Part shown: in pieces, positions 1-7,634 of the stretch
How the letters are laid out: each line of letters begins with the position of its first letter
How positions within the stretch are numbered: position 1 is the first letter of the stretch
NCBI GenBank assembly: GCA_022728415.1
Contig: JAIJJM010000040.1
Location: 1-10,698, forward strand
Direction of reading: 5' to 3'
DNA: 10,698 bases
DNA from: Collinsella sp.
GTDB lineage: Bacteria > Actinomycetota > Coriobacteriia > Coriobacteriales > Coriobacteriaceae
Notes under the pieces: model-generated
Seen by the model: only the letters and a program-made list of their open reading frames with translations
The model's database searches: none
What the model was told of the DNA's origin: nothing
Made by a program: the position numbers and the translations under genes

Positions 1-46
1 GCGCCGCTGACCGGTGGACGGCACCGAGCCGTCTGGTTGAATCGAG

Positions 47-80
47 AAGGGGGGAGGCCTCGCGGCCTCCCCCTTTTTTT
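47..80 (+). terminator. Intrinsic terminator of an off-window upstream gene
   Basis: A perfect 10-bp GC-rich stem (50-59 pairing with 64-73, loop TCGC at 60-63) is followed by seven T residues (74-80). Three A/G bases before the stem can pair with the first Ts. This is a textbook Rho-independent terminator. A smaller hairpin lies just upstream (17-22 pairing with 28-33). What is being terminated is outside the window: a TGA at 8-10 could be the end of a coding region, but too little is present to support a gene call. Confidence 0.93.
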
Positions 81-128
81 GCGTTTAAAGCCTGATCTAA
101 CAAACTCGCTGTGTTTTATGACCCTCGT

Positions 129-158
129 TTGTCGCATCTTCCGTTAACGGGCTACAAT
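129..158 (+). promoter_or_regulatory. Candidate sigma-70-type promoter of the acpS operon
   Basis: TTGTCG (129-134) and TACAAT (153-158) resemble -35 and -10 boxes with an 18-nt spacer. The -10 box is a 5/6 match and the -35 box a 4/6 match. The expected transcription start is near 165, giving a very short leader before the acpS start at 188. A perfect 10-bp palindrome, CCGTTAACGG (141-150), lies in the spacer and could be a regulator site or chance. The position, between the upstream terminator and the first gene of the operon, supports the call. Confidence 0.6.
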
Positions 159-187
159 AACTTAGTCTGTGCAATATGGAGGTGAAC

Positions 188-727
188 ATGGCTGAAGCTG
201 GTATCGGCGTTGATATCGTCGAGATTTCCCGCATGAAATCAATCCTTGAAAAGACGCCGTCGTTTGCTCGGCGTGTGTTTACCGAAGAAGAGTGCGCATA
301 TTGCGACGCTTCATCGCGTCCTGCGGCGCACTATGCGAGCCGTTTTGCTTCTCGTGAAGCGGTTCTCAAGGCTCTTGGTACGGGCTTTAGTCAGGGCGTC
401 GGCCGCAAAGACGTTTCGGTAACGCGTGATAAGCTTGGAAAGCCTAAAGCAGTGCTTTCGGGTCGAGCGCTCGAGATTGCTCAAGAGTTGGGTGTCGTTG
501 AAGTTGCGCTTTCCATTACCTTGACGGGTGATTTGGCCGTAGCCAATGCCATTGCGATCACCGAGGATGCTCGACCTAAGCCTAAGGAAGAAAAGGTGAG
601 CACCAAGGAACGCGTTGCACAAACATTTAAAGAGGCTCGCTCGGTTTTAGATGAGCTTGAGCAACTGCAACATTCAGCTTTGACGGAGCACCAGGGCGAT
701 GCTTCGCAAGATACGCTAGGAGCATAG
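188..727 (+). CDS. acpS: Holo-[acyl-carrier-protein] synthase with C-terminal extension
   Basis: AcpS transfers 4'-phosphopantetheine from CoA to the serine of apo-ACP, activating it for fatty acid synthesis; it is cytosolic and Mg2+-dependent. Seen in the sequence: the N-terminal GIGVDIVEI motif (residues 5-13, metal ligand Asp9), RFASREAVLKALGTG (52-66, metal-binding Glu57), LGKPK (83-87), and an SITLTGDLAVANAIA strand (109-123) comparable to the E. coli VTLADE type. I chose ATG 188 (179 aa) over the in-frame ATG at 176 because GGAGG at 178-182 overlaps the first ATG and sits 5 nt before 188, and family members start close to the GIGxDIVEI motif. The family is usually about 120 residues. 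Here residues 126-179 form an extra charged tail, probably helical around 138-165. First gene of the operon; its TAG abuts the next ATG. Confidence 0.93.
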   Translation: MAEAGIGVDIVEISRMKSILEKTPSFARRVFTEEECAYCDASSRPAAHYASRFASREAVLKALGTGFSQGVGRKDVSVTRDKLGKPKAVLSGRALEIAQELGVVEVALSITLTGDLAVANAIAITEDARPKPKEEKVSTKERVAQTFKEARSVLDELEQLQHSALTEHQGDASQDTLGA

Positions 728-2344
728 ATGAAACCGGTTTTGAGTATCGAGGAAGTCGTTCGCCTCGAGGATATTATCGAACGCGAAGGAACTTCGAAGG
801 CCGAGCTTATGGAACTGGCGGGTGAGTTTGCTGCTAGTGAAATTCTTAAACTCAATCCCGATCGCGTCCTTGTTCTGGTCGGTTTTGGCAATAACGGTGG
901 CGACGGCTGGGTCGCGGCTGACATCTTGAGTCATAAAGGCGTTGACGTGGATATCGTGTCTCCGGTTGAACCGGATGAGATTCCTGCCGCTCTTGCTCGC
1001 CATGTTGCCCGCCGTACCGCCGGTCGTGACGTACATGTGTGCGTCGGTCCCTCGCGAGATGAGCTTGAGGTTTTGATCGACAAGGCCGACGTTGTCGTTG
1101 ACGCTATTTTTGGTACCGGTTTCCACGGTGACTTGCGTGCACCGTTCTCCATCTGGATTCCGACAGTTAACGACTGCGCCGACCATGTGGTGTCTATCGA
1201 TGTTCCTTCGGGTCTGAATGCCGAGACCGGTATTGTCGATGACGACTGCATCCGTGCCGAGCGCACGGTCACGATGATCACGCCCAAGATTGGCCTCTAC
1301 AGCGCTGATGGCCCAGAGTACGCCGGTGATCTGGTGTGCGGTAGCCTCTATGATCGCCTTGATGAGGTCATCAATGATGTTGACCATGCCGCCGAGATAG
1401 TCGAGCCCGGTGACCTGGTGGATTTCTTTGCTCCGCTGCCCACGAATATCGATAAGTATTCTCGCGGTTCCGTCCTTATTGTTGCCGGTTCGGCGCAGTA
1501 TCCCGGCGCTGCCATTATGGCCGCCAAGTCTGCTGCCCGCGCGGGCGCCGGCTATGTGGCTGTCGCGACGCCCGATGCGTGTGCCAATCTTATTCGTATG
1601 GCGCTTCCCTCGATTCCGGTTTTTGCTATTCCGTCCGATTCCCGCGGCTCTTTTGGTGCCGCTGCGCGTATGACCGTGTGCGAGATTGCAAAGAAGTACA
1701 GCTGCGTACTGTGCGGTCCCGGCATGACGACGTCTGCCGGCGCCATGCAGGTGGTTTCGGGCTTGTTGGAACTTGATGTGCCGCTGATCCTTGATGCCGA
1801 TGCGCTCAACTGTCTTTCTAAGATTGCTATCGACGGTATCGATAGCAATCCTGAGATGTATCGCCGTGAGCAGCCGCTCGTCATGACGCCGCACTATCGC
1901 GAGCTTTCGCGTTTGGTTGCTGGTGACGAGGTTAACGATCTGGGGACTGCAATCGCGGCCGCGCAGAAGGTTGTCTGGGCTGCTGGCTCCGACAATCTCG
2001 TGGTTATTGCCAAGGGGCCGACGACGGCTATCTGTGGCGTTGAGCGCGTGCTTTTGCCGCTCTCGGGTCCGGCGTCGTTGGCGACTGCCGGTTCGGGCGA
2101 TGTTCTTGCGGGCATTTTGGCTGGCACACTGGCTACCATGCGTGATGAGATGGATCGCTGGGAGCTGCTGTATTCGTATGCCGTCGCACTTCACAGTTAC
2201 GCAGGTTTTGCCGCGGCGACGGAGTACGGTGAGAAGAGTGTTATTGCGACCGATCTGATCGATTTAATCGGTCCTGCCATGGAATTGGCGGCAAAGGACG
2301 CACTCGATGATCTGGGAATCATGGACGAAGGGTCGGATGACTAA
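728..2344 (+). CDS. nnr: Bifunctional NAD(P)HX epimerase / ADP-dependent dehydratase
   Basis: This protein repairs hydrated NADH/NADPH. The N-terminal YjeF_N domain (about 1-230) epimerises R-NAD(P)HX, and the C-terminal ribokinase-like domain (about 240-525) dehydrates the S form, using ADP in bacteria. Seen: GFGNNGGDG (52-60), DAIFGTG (125-131) and SIDVPSGL (156-163) in the epimerase half. In the dehydratase half: GSVLIVAGS (247-255), LDADALN (355-361), VIAKGPTT (426-433) and GSGDVLAG (455-462), the last carrying the presumed catalytic Asp458. The usual TPHPGE segment reads TPHYRE (387-392), a variant of uncertain effect. At 538 aa it is close to E. coli YjeF/Nnr. ATG 728 directly follows the acpS stop (725-727), with AGGAG at 718-722 and a 5-nt spacer, so the genes are likely translationally coupled. 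The acpS-nnr-alr order is common in actinobacteria. Confidence 0.95.
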   Translation: MKPVLSIEEVVRLEDIIEREGTSKAELMELAGEFAASEILKLNPDRVLVLVGFGNNGGDGWVAADILSHKGVDVDIVSPVEPDEIPAALARHVARRTAGRDVHVCVGPSRDELEVLIDKADVVVDAIFGTGFHGDLRAPFSIWIPTVNDCADHVVSIDVPSGLNAETGIVDDDCIRAERTVTMITPKIGLYSADGPEYAGDLVCGSLYDRLDEVINDVDHAAEIVEPGDLVDFFAPLPTNIDKYSRGSVLIVAGSAQYPGAAIMAAKSAARAGAGYVAVATPDACANLIRMALPSIPVFAIPSDSRGSFGAAARMTVCEIAKKYSCVLCGPGMTTSAGAMQVVSGLLELDVPLILDADALNCLSKIAIDGIDSNPEMYRREQPLVMTPHYRELSRLVAGDEVNDLGTAIAAAQKVVWAAGSDNLVVIAKGPTTAICGVERVLLPLSGPASLATAGSGDVLAGILAGTLATMRDEMDRWELLYSYAVALHSYAGFAAATEYGEKSVIATDLIDLIGPAMELAAKDALDDLGIMDEGSDD

Positions 2345-2346
2345 TC

Positions 2347-3492
2347 ATGAATAAAGCCGATTTGACGCGCTGGTCCTGGGTTGAGATTGACCGCGGGGCG
2401 CTTCGCCGCAACACGAGGGCTTACAAGAACCTGCTCAATCCACGTCAGCGACTGTGCTGCGTGGTCAAGGCCGATGCCTATGGGCATGGTGCCGTCGAGT
2501 GCGCCAAAATCATGTACTCGGCCGGAGCCGACATGTTCGCGGTGGCGACGGTCAGCGAGGGTGTTGAGCTACGTCGGGGCGGAATTACCAAGTCCATCCT
2601 GATCTTGAGCGAGCCGCCTATCGAGGCTATCCCCACCCTGCTTGAGTTTGACATTATGCCTTCGGTCTATACGTCCGATTTCGCCCTTGCCTATGGCGAG
2701 TGCGCTGTCGCTGCAGGCAAGGTGGGCAAGTACCATCTAGCCATCGAGACGGGCATGAACCGCATCGGTGTTCACTACACGCAGGTGCTCGACTTTGTTC
2801 GTGGTATTAGCTTCCATCGCGGTATCCAGTGTGATGGCGTCTTCACGCACTTCGCCACAGCCGATGAACCTTCGGGTTGGGACTACAAGCTGCAGTGCCA
2901 ACGCTTTACCGAGGCCGTTCAGGCCATTAAGGACGCGGGTTTTGAGTGCGGTATCGTGCACTGTGCCAACACGCCGTCCTCGATGCTCGATCCCTCAATG
3001 CATTTTGATATGATTCGCGTCGGGGTTGGCTTGTACGGCATGCAGCCATGCGAGCTGAGCGGCCGCGTGATGCAGCTCGATCCCGTTATGAGCGTTCACG
3101 CGCGCGTGACGCGTGTGGCGCATCCTGCGATGGGCGAGGGCGTGGGCTACGGATTTACCTATCGCGTGCCGCGTACGCGCGTTCAGATCTGCACGCTGCC
3201 GATTGGATATGCCGACGGTCTTTCTCGTACGCTCTCCAATCGTATGGACGTGCTGTATCGCGGTGAACGTGTGCGTCAGGTGGGTAACATCTGCATGGAT
3301 CAGTTTATGGTCGCCATCCAGTCCAACCCGGCACATGAGATTCCCGAGGCTGAGTATGGCGACGAGATGATCATTGTCGGCCGCGATGGTGATGCCGAGA
3401 TCACTATGGACGAGATGGCCCGACTGCGCGGCACGATTAACTACGAGGTCGCCTGCGGCTTTGGCATGCGTCTCGACAAGATTTACGTGTAG
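2347..3492 (+). CDS. alr: Alanine racemase
   Basis: PLP-dependent interconversion of L- and D-alanine, supplying D-Ala for peptidoglycan; cytosolic dimer. Seen: a TIM-barrel N-terminal domain with the PLP lysine Lys41 in VVKADAYGHG (39-48), GMNRIGV (136-142, Arg139), THFATADE (167-174), and RVGVGLYGMQP (224-234). The second catalytic residue is Tyr268 in VGYGFT (266-271), followed by GYADGLSR (287-294) and GNICMDQFMV (313-322) in the C-terminal beta domain. At 381 aa the length is normal for the family, with no missing active-site residue. The start at 2347 lies 2 nt after the nnr stop. The Shine-Dalgarno is weak (GAAGGG near 2327-2332, about 14 nt upstream), so translational coupling to nnr probably drives initiation. 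Confidence 0.97.
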   Translation: MNKADLTRWSWVEIDRGALRRNTRAYKNLLNPRQRLCCVVKADAYGHGAVECAKIMYSAGADMFAVATVSEGVELRRGGITKSILILSEPPIEAIPTLLEFDIMPSVYTSDFALAYGECAVAAGKVGKYHLAIETGMNRIGVHYTQVLDFVRGISFHRGIQCDGVFTHFATADEPSGWDYKLQCQRFTEAVQAIKDAGFECGIVHCANTPSSMLDPSMHFDMIRVGVGLYGMQPCELSGRVMQLDPVMSVHARVTRVAHPAMGEGVGYGFTYRVPRTRVQICTLPIGYADGLSRTLSNRMDVLYRGERVRQVGNICMDQFMVAIQSNPAHEIPEAEYGDEMIIVGRDGDAEITMDEMARLRGTINYEVACGFGMRLDKIYV

Positions 3493-3500
3493 GAGCCGCC

Positions 3501-4121
3501 ATGGGCGTCATGCACATCCCCGGACATAGTCACCAGGCGCCGCGCGAGGTTGCGCTCGAGGAGATTGAGGCTGTTTTAGGCGACTGCCATCTCTGCCAGC
3601 TCTATCAGTCGCGCCATAACATCGTGTTTGGCGTGGGAAACCCCCACGCCCGCGTAATGTTTATCGGCGAGGCGCCGGGGCGTAACGAGGATCTGCAAGG
3701 CGAGCCGTTTGTGGGGGCGGCGGGCGAGGACCTCAACGGCATCCTGTCGCTGGCTGGCCTCAAGCGCGAAGACGTCTACATTGCCAACGTGCTTAAGTGT
3801 CGCCCACCGGGAAATCGCAATCCTCGGCCCGAGGAAGTGCTGGCCTGTTCACCGTTTTTGCGTGAGCAGATTCGAAGCATTTGGCCCGATATCATCGTGA
3901 CGCTCGGTAACCCCGCGACGCATTTTGTGCTTAAGACCGAGATCGGCATCACCAAGCTGCGCGGCAGGTTCCATCAGATGGGGCATTTTGTGGTGATGCC
4001 CACGTTCCATCCGGCGGCGGCGCTGCGTAATCCGGCGTGGCAGGAGCTGCTGGAGGAAGACTTTAAGATGCTGGGCGACTATCTGGAGCGGCATCCCGCG
4101 CCAGAGGGTGCCTCGGAATAA
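3501..4121 (+). CDS. Family 4 (4Fe-4S) uracil-DNA glycosylase
   Basis: Removes uracil from DNA, starting base-excision repair of deaminated cytosine. The family 4 (UDGa-like) assignment rests on four cysteines in the expected pattern: Cys29 and Cys32 (CHLC), Cys100 (LKCRPPGNRNP) and Cys116, consistent with 4Fe-4S ligation. It also rests on motif A GEAPGRNEDLQG (56-67) with FVGAAG (70-75), and motif B HPAAALRN (170-177). At 206 aa the protein is typical for the family. ATG 3501 has AGGAG at 3491-3495 with a 5-nt spacer that overlaps the alr stop (3490-3492). It ends with tandem TAA codons (4119-4124). It sits between alr and the t6A genes in the same operon, so it probably is expressed constitutively with housekeeping functions. 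A phage SPO1 polymerase-like annotation seen in databases refers to the same family. Confidence 0.93.
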   Translation: MGVMHIPGHSHQAPREVALEEIEAVLGDCHLCQLYQSRHNIVFGVGNPHARVMFIGEAPGRNEDLQGEPFVGAAGEDLNGILSLAGLKREDVYIANVLKCRPPGNRNPRPEEVLACSPFLREQIRSIWPDIIVTLGNPATHFVLKTEIGITKLRGRFHQMGHFVVMPTFHPAAALRNPAWQELLEEDFKMLGDYLERHPAPEGASE

Positions 4122-4133
4122 TAAGGAGCATAT

Positions 4134-4640
4134 ATGTCCCTGGAGCGCCTGGGGGTAGGTATTTATAAAACGGCTTGCTCTGCCGATACGGAGCATTTTG
4201 GCGAGCTGGTTGCGCCGTGCCTGGAAGATGGTGATGTGCTGATCTTGACCGGCGGCCTCGGGGTGGGCAAAACCCACTTTACCAAGGGCGTTTCGCGTGG
4301 TCTGGGCGACGGTCATATGGTCACGAGCCCCACATTCGCACTCATGGCCGTTCATGATCAGGGGCGTATTCCGCTGTTCCACTTTGACCTGTACCGTCTG
4401 GAGCATGCTTACGAGCTCGAGGATACGGGCATTTTCGATGTACTGGGCTATGAGGGCGCCTGTCTGTTGGAGTGGGGCGAACAGTTCCAGGACGAACTGA
4501 CGGACGAGTATCTTTCGGTAACGCTTAAGCGTGATGAGAACGATAGCGACGTGCGAACGATAACGCTCGAGGCGCACGGCGTGCGCGCAGCGGAGCTTTC
4601 CGATTTGATTGATAAGGCTGTACAAGATGAGCTTGCATAA
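4134..4640 (+). CDS. tsaE: tRNA t6A37 threonylcarbamoyltransferase complex ATPase TsaE
   Basis: TsaE is the P-loop ATPase that binds the TsaB-TsaD dimer and drives turnover in synthesis of N6-threonylcarbamoyladenosine at tRNA position 37. Seen: Walker A GGLGVGKTH (40-48), SPTFAL (65-70), HFDLYRL (83-89) and LLEWGEQ (111-117), all family signatures; 168 aa is typical. The start at 4134 has a strong AAGGAG (4123-4128) with a 5-nt spacer. Its 3' end overlaps the following TsaB-RimI-TsaD gene by 14 bp, so its obligate partners are encoded on the same transcript. Confidence 0.96.
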   Translation: MSLERLGVGIYKTACSADTEHFGELVAPCLEDGDVLILTGGLGVGKTHFTKGVSRGLGDGHMVTSPTFALMAVHDQGRIPLFHFDLYRLEHAYELEDTGIFDVLGYEGACLLEWGEQFQDELTDEYLSVTLKRDENDSDVRTITLEAHGVRAAELSDLIDKAVQDELA

Positions 4641-7011
4641 CGATTACGCGCTGGTGGTGGCGCTCGATACTTCGACCGATATGCTTGCCTGCGCGGCAAG
4701 CTGGACTGATGGACAGACGGGCGAGGCGAAGCTGGTGAGTGGCGACCATATGTGTCGTCGCCATGCCAATGTGGAGCTCGTAAATACCGTCGACAGCGTG
4801 CTTGCTCAGGCTGGCATGGACCGTGCTGACGTGGGCAGTTACGTCGTCGGTCGCGGTCCGGGTTCGTTTACCGGTGTGCGTATCGGCATTTCCACCGCCA
4901 AGGGCTTGGCGCGCGGTGCCAACGTGCCGCTGTTGGGCGTGTCGACGCTCGATGCCTGCGCATGGACCGCGTGGAAGGCTGGCGTGCGTGGCAAGCTCGG
5001 CATTCTGGCCGATGCCATGCGCGGCGAGGTGTATCCGGCTTTGTATGTGCTGAGCGACGAGGGCCCCGAGCGTCAGTTTGAGCGCGAGCACGTGGTCAAG
5101 GCTGCCGTGGCGCTTGATGAGTGGCGCCAAGCCGCGGACTGGGACCAGGTTCAGCTGACTGGCGACGGTCTCGTGCGCTATGGCAAGCTGCTGGGCGAGG
5201 ATGAGGCCGCTCGCTGCGTAGAGCGCGACTTGTGGTGGCCTTCGGGCGAGGGCCTCCTCCTTGCACATGCCGCGGGTGACGGCGACCCGGCCCGCGTCCT
5301 GCCGATCTATACGCGCCTTTCTGACGCCGAGGAAAACGAGCGCAAACGCCTGGGTCTTGCCGAGAGCGCGCAGAGCGAAATTACGGGCGTCGCCGATGAG
5401 CTCGCCGGTCGCCATCTGCAATTCCGCCCCATGGGTGCGGCGGACGCCGAGGGTGCGAGCGCGCTGGAGGCCGCCTGCTTTGAAGGCGCTGGGCACGAGG
5501 AGTGGACGCCGGGCATGTTCCTGTCCGAGCTGGGCGAGGATGTTGCGGCGCCACGCAGCTGGTGGGTGGCGCACGACGACGGTCAGCTGCTGGGGCTTGC
5601 CGGTGGCATGGTCGTAGACGGTGACGTGCAGATTCTGGATGTTGCCGTCGACCCGAAGCATCGCCGTGAGGGTATTGCCCGCAAGCTGCTGTCGCACGTG
5701 AGCTACGATGCCCAGATGCTCGGCTGTACGACCGCCTCGCTCGAGGTTGAGGATGGCAACGAGGGCGCTATTGCGCTCTATGCCTCCCTGGGCTTTACCG
5801 AGGCGGGCTGCCGCCGCGGTTACTACGGTGGCGGCAAAAATGCCATCGTCATGACGGCGCCGCTGCCCTTGGTGCTCCCGGTCGACAACGCTTCGCCCGA
5901 GCCGACGGCGGCTGAGCAGCGTGTATGGCCGCTATCTGCACCCGAGCGTACCGTTGAGGAGCGCGCCGAAATTGAGCGCCGTCGCCTGGTGCTTGCCATC
6001 GAGAGTTCGTGCGATGAGACGGCCGTGGCGATTATCGATGCGGACGGTAATATGCTGGCCAATCAGGTTTCGACGCAGATCGATTTTCATGCCCGTTTTG
6101 GCGGCGTAGTGCCCGAGATCGCTTCGCGCAAGCACGTTGAGGTTATCGTGAGCGTCGTGGACGCTGCGCTCGAGGATGCCGCGGCATCGCTTGGTCTTGA
6201 GGGCGGAGCCATCGCGCCGAGCGAACTCGCCGCTGTTGGCGTGACACGGGGTCCGGGCCTGGTGGGTGCTCTGGTGGTGGGCGTCGCCTTCGCCAAGGGC
6301 TTTGCCTATGCCGCCGGTAAACCGCTCGTGTGCGTCAACCATCTGGAGGGTCATCTGTTCGCCAACCTGCTGGCGCAGCCCGATCTCAAGCCGCCGTTTA
6401 TCTTCACGCTCGTCTCGGGTGGTCATACCATGCTTGTTCACGTCAAGGCGTGGGGCGACTACGAGGTGCTCGGCGAGACGCTCGACGACGCCGTGGGTGA
6501 GGCCTTCGACAAGGTGGCTAAGGCGCTGGGTCTGGGCTATCCCGGCGGCCCCATCATCTCCAAACTGGCCGAGACGGGCAATCCCCGCGCGATTGACTTT
6601 CCCCGTGCGCTCAATAGTAGGGGAGACTATCGATTCTCGCTTTCGGGCCTTAAGACGGCCGTGACGCTCTACATTGAGCAGGAGACCAAAGCCGGGCGTA
6701 CGATTCATCTGCCCGACCTGGCGGCTTCGTTTGAGGCCGCGGTCTTTGACGTTCAGTACAAGAAGGCCAAGAACGCGCTGCATGCCACCGGATGCAAGGA
6801 ATACTGCATCGGCGGCGGCGTCTCGGCTAATCCACATCTGCGCGAGATGATGATCAAGAAGCTCGGGCGCCAGGGCATCCGCGTGACGGTGCCGCCCCTC
6901 TCGGCATGCACCGACAACGCCGCCATGATCGCGGAGGTCGCCCGTCGTGAATTCGACCGAGGAGAAATCTCGCCGTTCGACGTCGACGCCGATCCAAACA
7001 TGACGCTGTAG
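4627..7011 (+). CDS. TsaB-RimI-TsaD triple fusion (t6A synthesis and ribosomal-protein acetyltransferase)
   Basis: One 794-residue protein carries three enzymes of tRNA and ribosome modification. TsaB (about 1-235): ALDTST near the start and GRGPGSFTGVRIG (75-87). RimI-type GNAT acetyltransferase (about 264-412): acetyl-CoA loop RREGIA (346-351), with Glu373 and Tyr385 spaced as E. coli RimI Glu103/Tyr115. After a Pro/Glu-rich linker (413-453) comes TsaD (454-794, the full family length): AIESSCDET, metal ligands His572 and His576 in HLEGH, SGGHT, GGGVSANP (from 729) and Asp763 in TDNAAM. TsaD transfers the threonylcarbamoyl group to A37 of ANN-decoding tRNAs; RimI acetylates the N-terminal Ala of ribosomal protein S18. 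I chose ATG 4627 over the in-frame ATG 4609 because AAGG at 4614-4617 is well spaced and TsaB proteins begin close to the LALDTST strand. No frame disruption is visible between the domains. Confidence 0.95.
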   Translation: MSLHNDYALVVALDTSTDMLACAASWTDGQTGEAKLVSGDHMCRRHANVELVNTVDSVLAQAGMDRADVGSYVVGRGPGSFTGVRIGISTAKGLARGANVPLLGVSTLDACAWTAWKAGVRGKLGILADAMRGEVYPALYVLSDEGPERQFEREHVVKAAVALDEWRQAADWDQVQLTGDGLVRYGKLLGEDEAARCVERDLWWPSGEGLLLAHAAGDGDPARVLPIYTRLSDAEENERKRLGLAESAQSEITGVADELAGRHLQFRPMGAADAEGASALEAACFEGAGHEEWTPGMFLSELGEDVAAPRSWWVAHDDGQLLGLAGGMVVDGDVQILDVAVDPKHRREGIARKLLSHVSYDAQMLGCTTASLEVEDGNEGAIALYASLGFTEAGCRRGYYGGGKNAIVMTAPLPLVLPVDNASPEPTAAEQRVWPLSAPERTVEERAEIERRRLVLAIESSCDETAVAIIDADGNMLANQVSTQIDFHARFGGVVPEIASRKHVEVIVSVVDAALEDAAASLGLEGGAIAPSELAAVGVTRGPGLVGALVVGVAFAKGFAYAAGKPLVCVNHLEGHLFANLLAQPDLKPPFIFTLVSGGHTMLVHVKAWGDYEVLGETLDDAVGEAFDKVAKALGLGYPGGPIISKLAETGNPRAIDFPRALNSRGDYRFSLSGLKTAVTLYIEQETKAGRTIHLPDLAASFEAAVFDVQYKKAKNALHATGCKEYCIGGGVSANPHLREMMIKKLGRQGIRVTVPPLSACTDNAAMIAEVARREFDRGEISPFDVDADPNMTL

Positions 7012-7023
7012 TCGTACGGGTGC

Positions 7024-7158
7024 GGTCCCCGATCGGAGGGGCCGGATATAAGGTTTCCTGCTCTACAGTCCTGCGCAAGACGAAGGCCACATTAAGTGGC
7101 CTTCTTTGCGTGCGGAACTCGCGATAAACCTTATATCCGGCCCCTCCGACCGGGGACC
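7024..7158 (-). repeat. Palindromic element, copy 1 (structured core with long complementary arms)
   Basis: Two 33-nt arms, 7024-7056 and 7126-7158, are reverse complements with a single mismatch (at 7032). They enclose a core of about 69 nt that carries a perfect 9-bp hairpin (7082-7090 pairing with 7096-7104, loop ATTAA). Read on the minus strand, the core (7054-7128) is close to 90% identical to the plus-strand core of copy 2 (7677-7752). It lies 12 nt downstream of the TsaB-RimI-TsaD stop, so it would form a very stable hairpin at the 3' end of the operon mRNA and may act as terminator or 3' stabiliser; the short T-run after the inner hairpin (7105-7107) is weak for an intrinsic terminator. 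It may be a structured RNA, a palindromic interspersed repeat or a mobile-element derivative. Confidence 0.85.
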
Positions 7159-7291
7159 TTTCTGTATCGATACGGCTTCTGAGCTGGTTTGGCGTCGACA
7201 ACGCCCAACAAAGTTAACCTGCCAGAGTCGAATTTCCAGTGGGCTTTAGCTGAAAGAAATCTACTTGATCATCGACTCTATATCGCGGCTT

Positions 7292-7567
7292 CTAATGGGC
7301 TCGTTCATCGAGACCGCCGTTGAGCATATTCCTGACAGAGCTAAAGACGTCGTCATGCGTGTAGCGAAGCTGCATGTTGGCGGCTTGACGATCGGCGGCA
7401 TCAAGTGCGCTTTCGATTGTGTTGCTAAGCGACTTGTACTGCTCAAAGCTCATGACGACCATAGAGCCCCGCCCATTTTTTGTTAGAAAAACAGGGCCCT
7501 CTTGTTCGACTTCGCGCTCAACGTCTGGGTAGTGATTCCTTAGATCGGATACTGGCCTAATGTTCAT
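7292..7567 (-). CDS. Type II antitoxin, Phd/YefM family, without a recognisable toxin
   Basis: The 91-residue product begins MNIRPVSDLRNHYPDV and continues with PVFLTKNGRGSMVVMSFEQY (residues 25-44), the typical Phd/YefM DNA-binding fold: an N-terminal strand-helix, then the TKNGR-VVMS beta region. The C-terminal half, the usual toxin-wrapping segment, is present. Family role: neutralise a RelE/YoeB- or Doc-like toxin and repress its own promoter. ATG 7565-7567 has AGGAGG (7574-7579 on the complementary strand) with a 6-nt spacer, and the palindromic operator lies just upstream. No toxin gene is visible downstream: between 7291 and the palindromic element at 7158, every frame is quickly stopped. 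It is therefore either an orphan antitoxin left after toxin loss or a solitary regulator. It is bracketed by inverted copies of a palindromic element. Confidence 0.88.
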   Translation of the reverse strand: MNIRPVSDLRNHYPDVEREVEQEGPVFLTKNGRGSMVVMSFEQYKSLSNTIESALDAADRQAANMQLRYTHDDVFSSVRNMLNGGLDERAH

Positions 7568-7593
7568 GCTATGCCTCCTGAAGTATCATGACC

Positions 7594-7611
7594 TTATCAT
7601 AATTATGATAA
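7594..7611. promoter_or_regulatory. Perfect 18-bp palindromic operator upstream of the antitoxin gene
   Basis: TTATCATAATTATGATAA is a perfect palindrome ending 27 bp upstream of the antitoxin start. A further TATCAT half-site lies at 7584-7589, between the palindrome and the Shine-Dalgarno. TATGAT, a 5/6 match to a -10 box on the minus strand, is part of the palindrome. Phd/YefM antitoxins commonly bind such short AT-rich palindromes over their own promoters, so autorepression is the likely function. The binding itself is inferred. Confidence 0.75.
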
Positions 7612-7634
7612 CAGAGTTGAGATTTGGGATGGAA

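Noticed and set aside
109..115. Loss of the conserved SerHis in the AcpS C-terminal motif
   Set aside because: In AcpS numbering (residues 109-115) the SITLT reading looked odd against SISHT, but E. coli AcpS has the comparable VTLAD, so this is a normal variant.
716..2194. Long open frame on the minus strand (492 codons) opposite nnr
   Set aside because: It is antisense to a gene with clear catalytic motifs. Its translation is Arg/His-rich with no recognisable family; long antisense frames are expected from the codon bias of the sense gene.
7160..7291. Remnant of a toxin gene downstream of the antitoxin
   Set aside because: A frame starting ATG ATC AAG then TAG, followed by ISFS, faintly recalls RelE/ParE toxin starts, but it has further stops and nothing toxin-like after it; the evidence is too thin.
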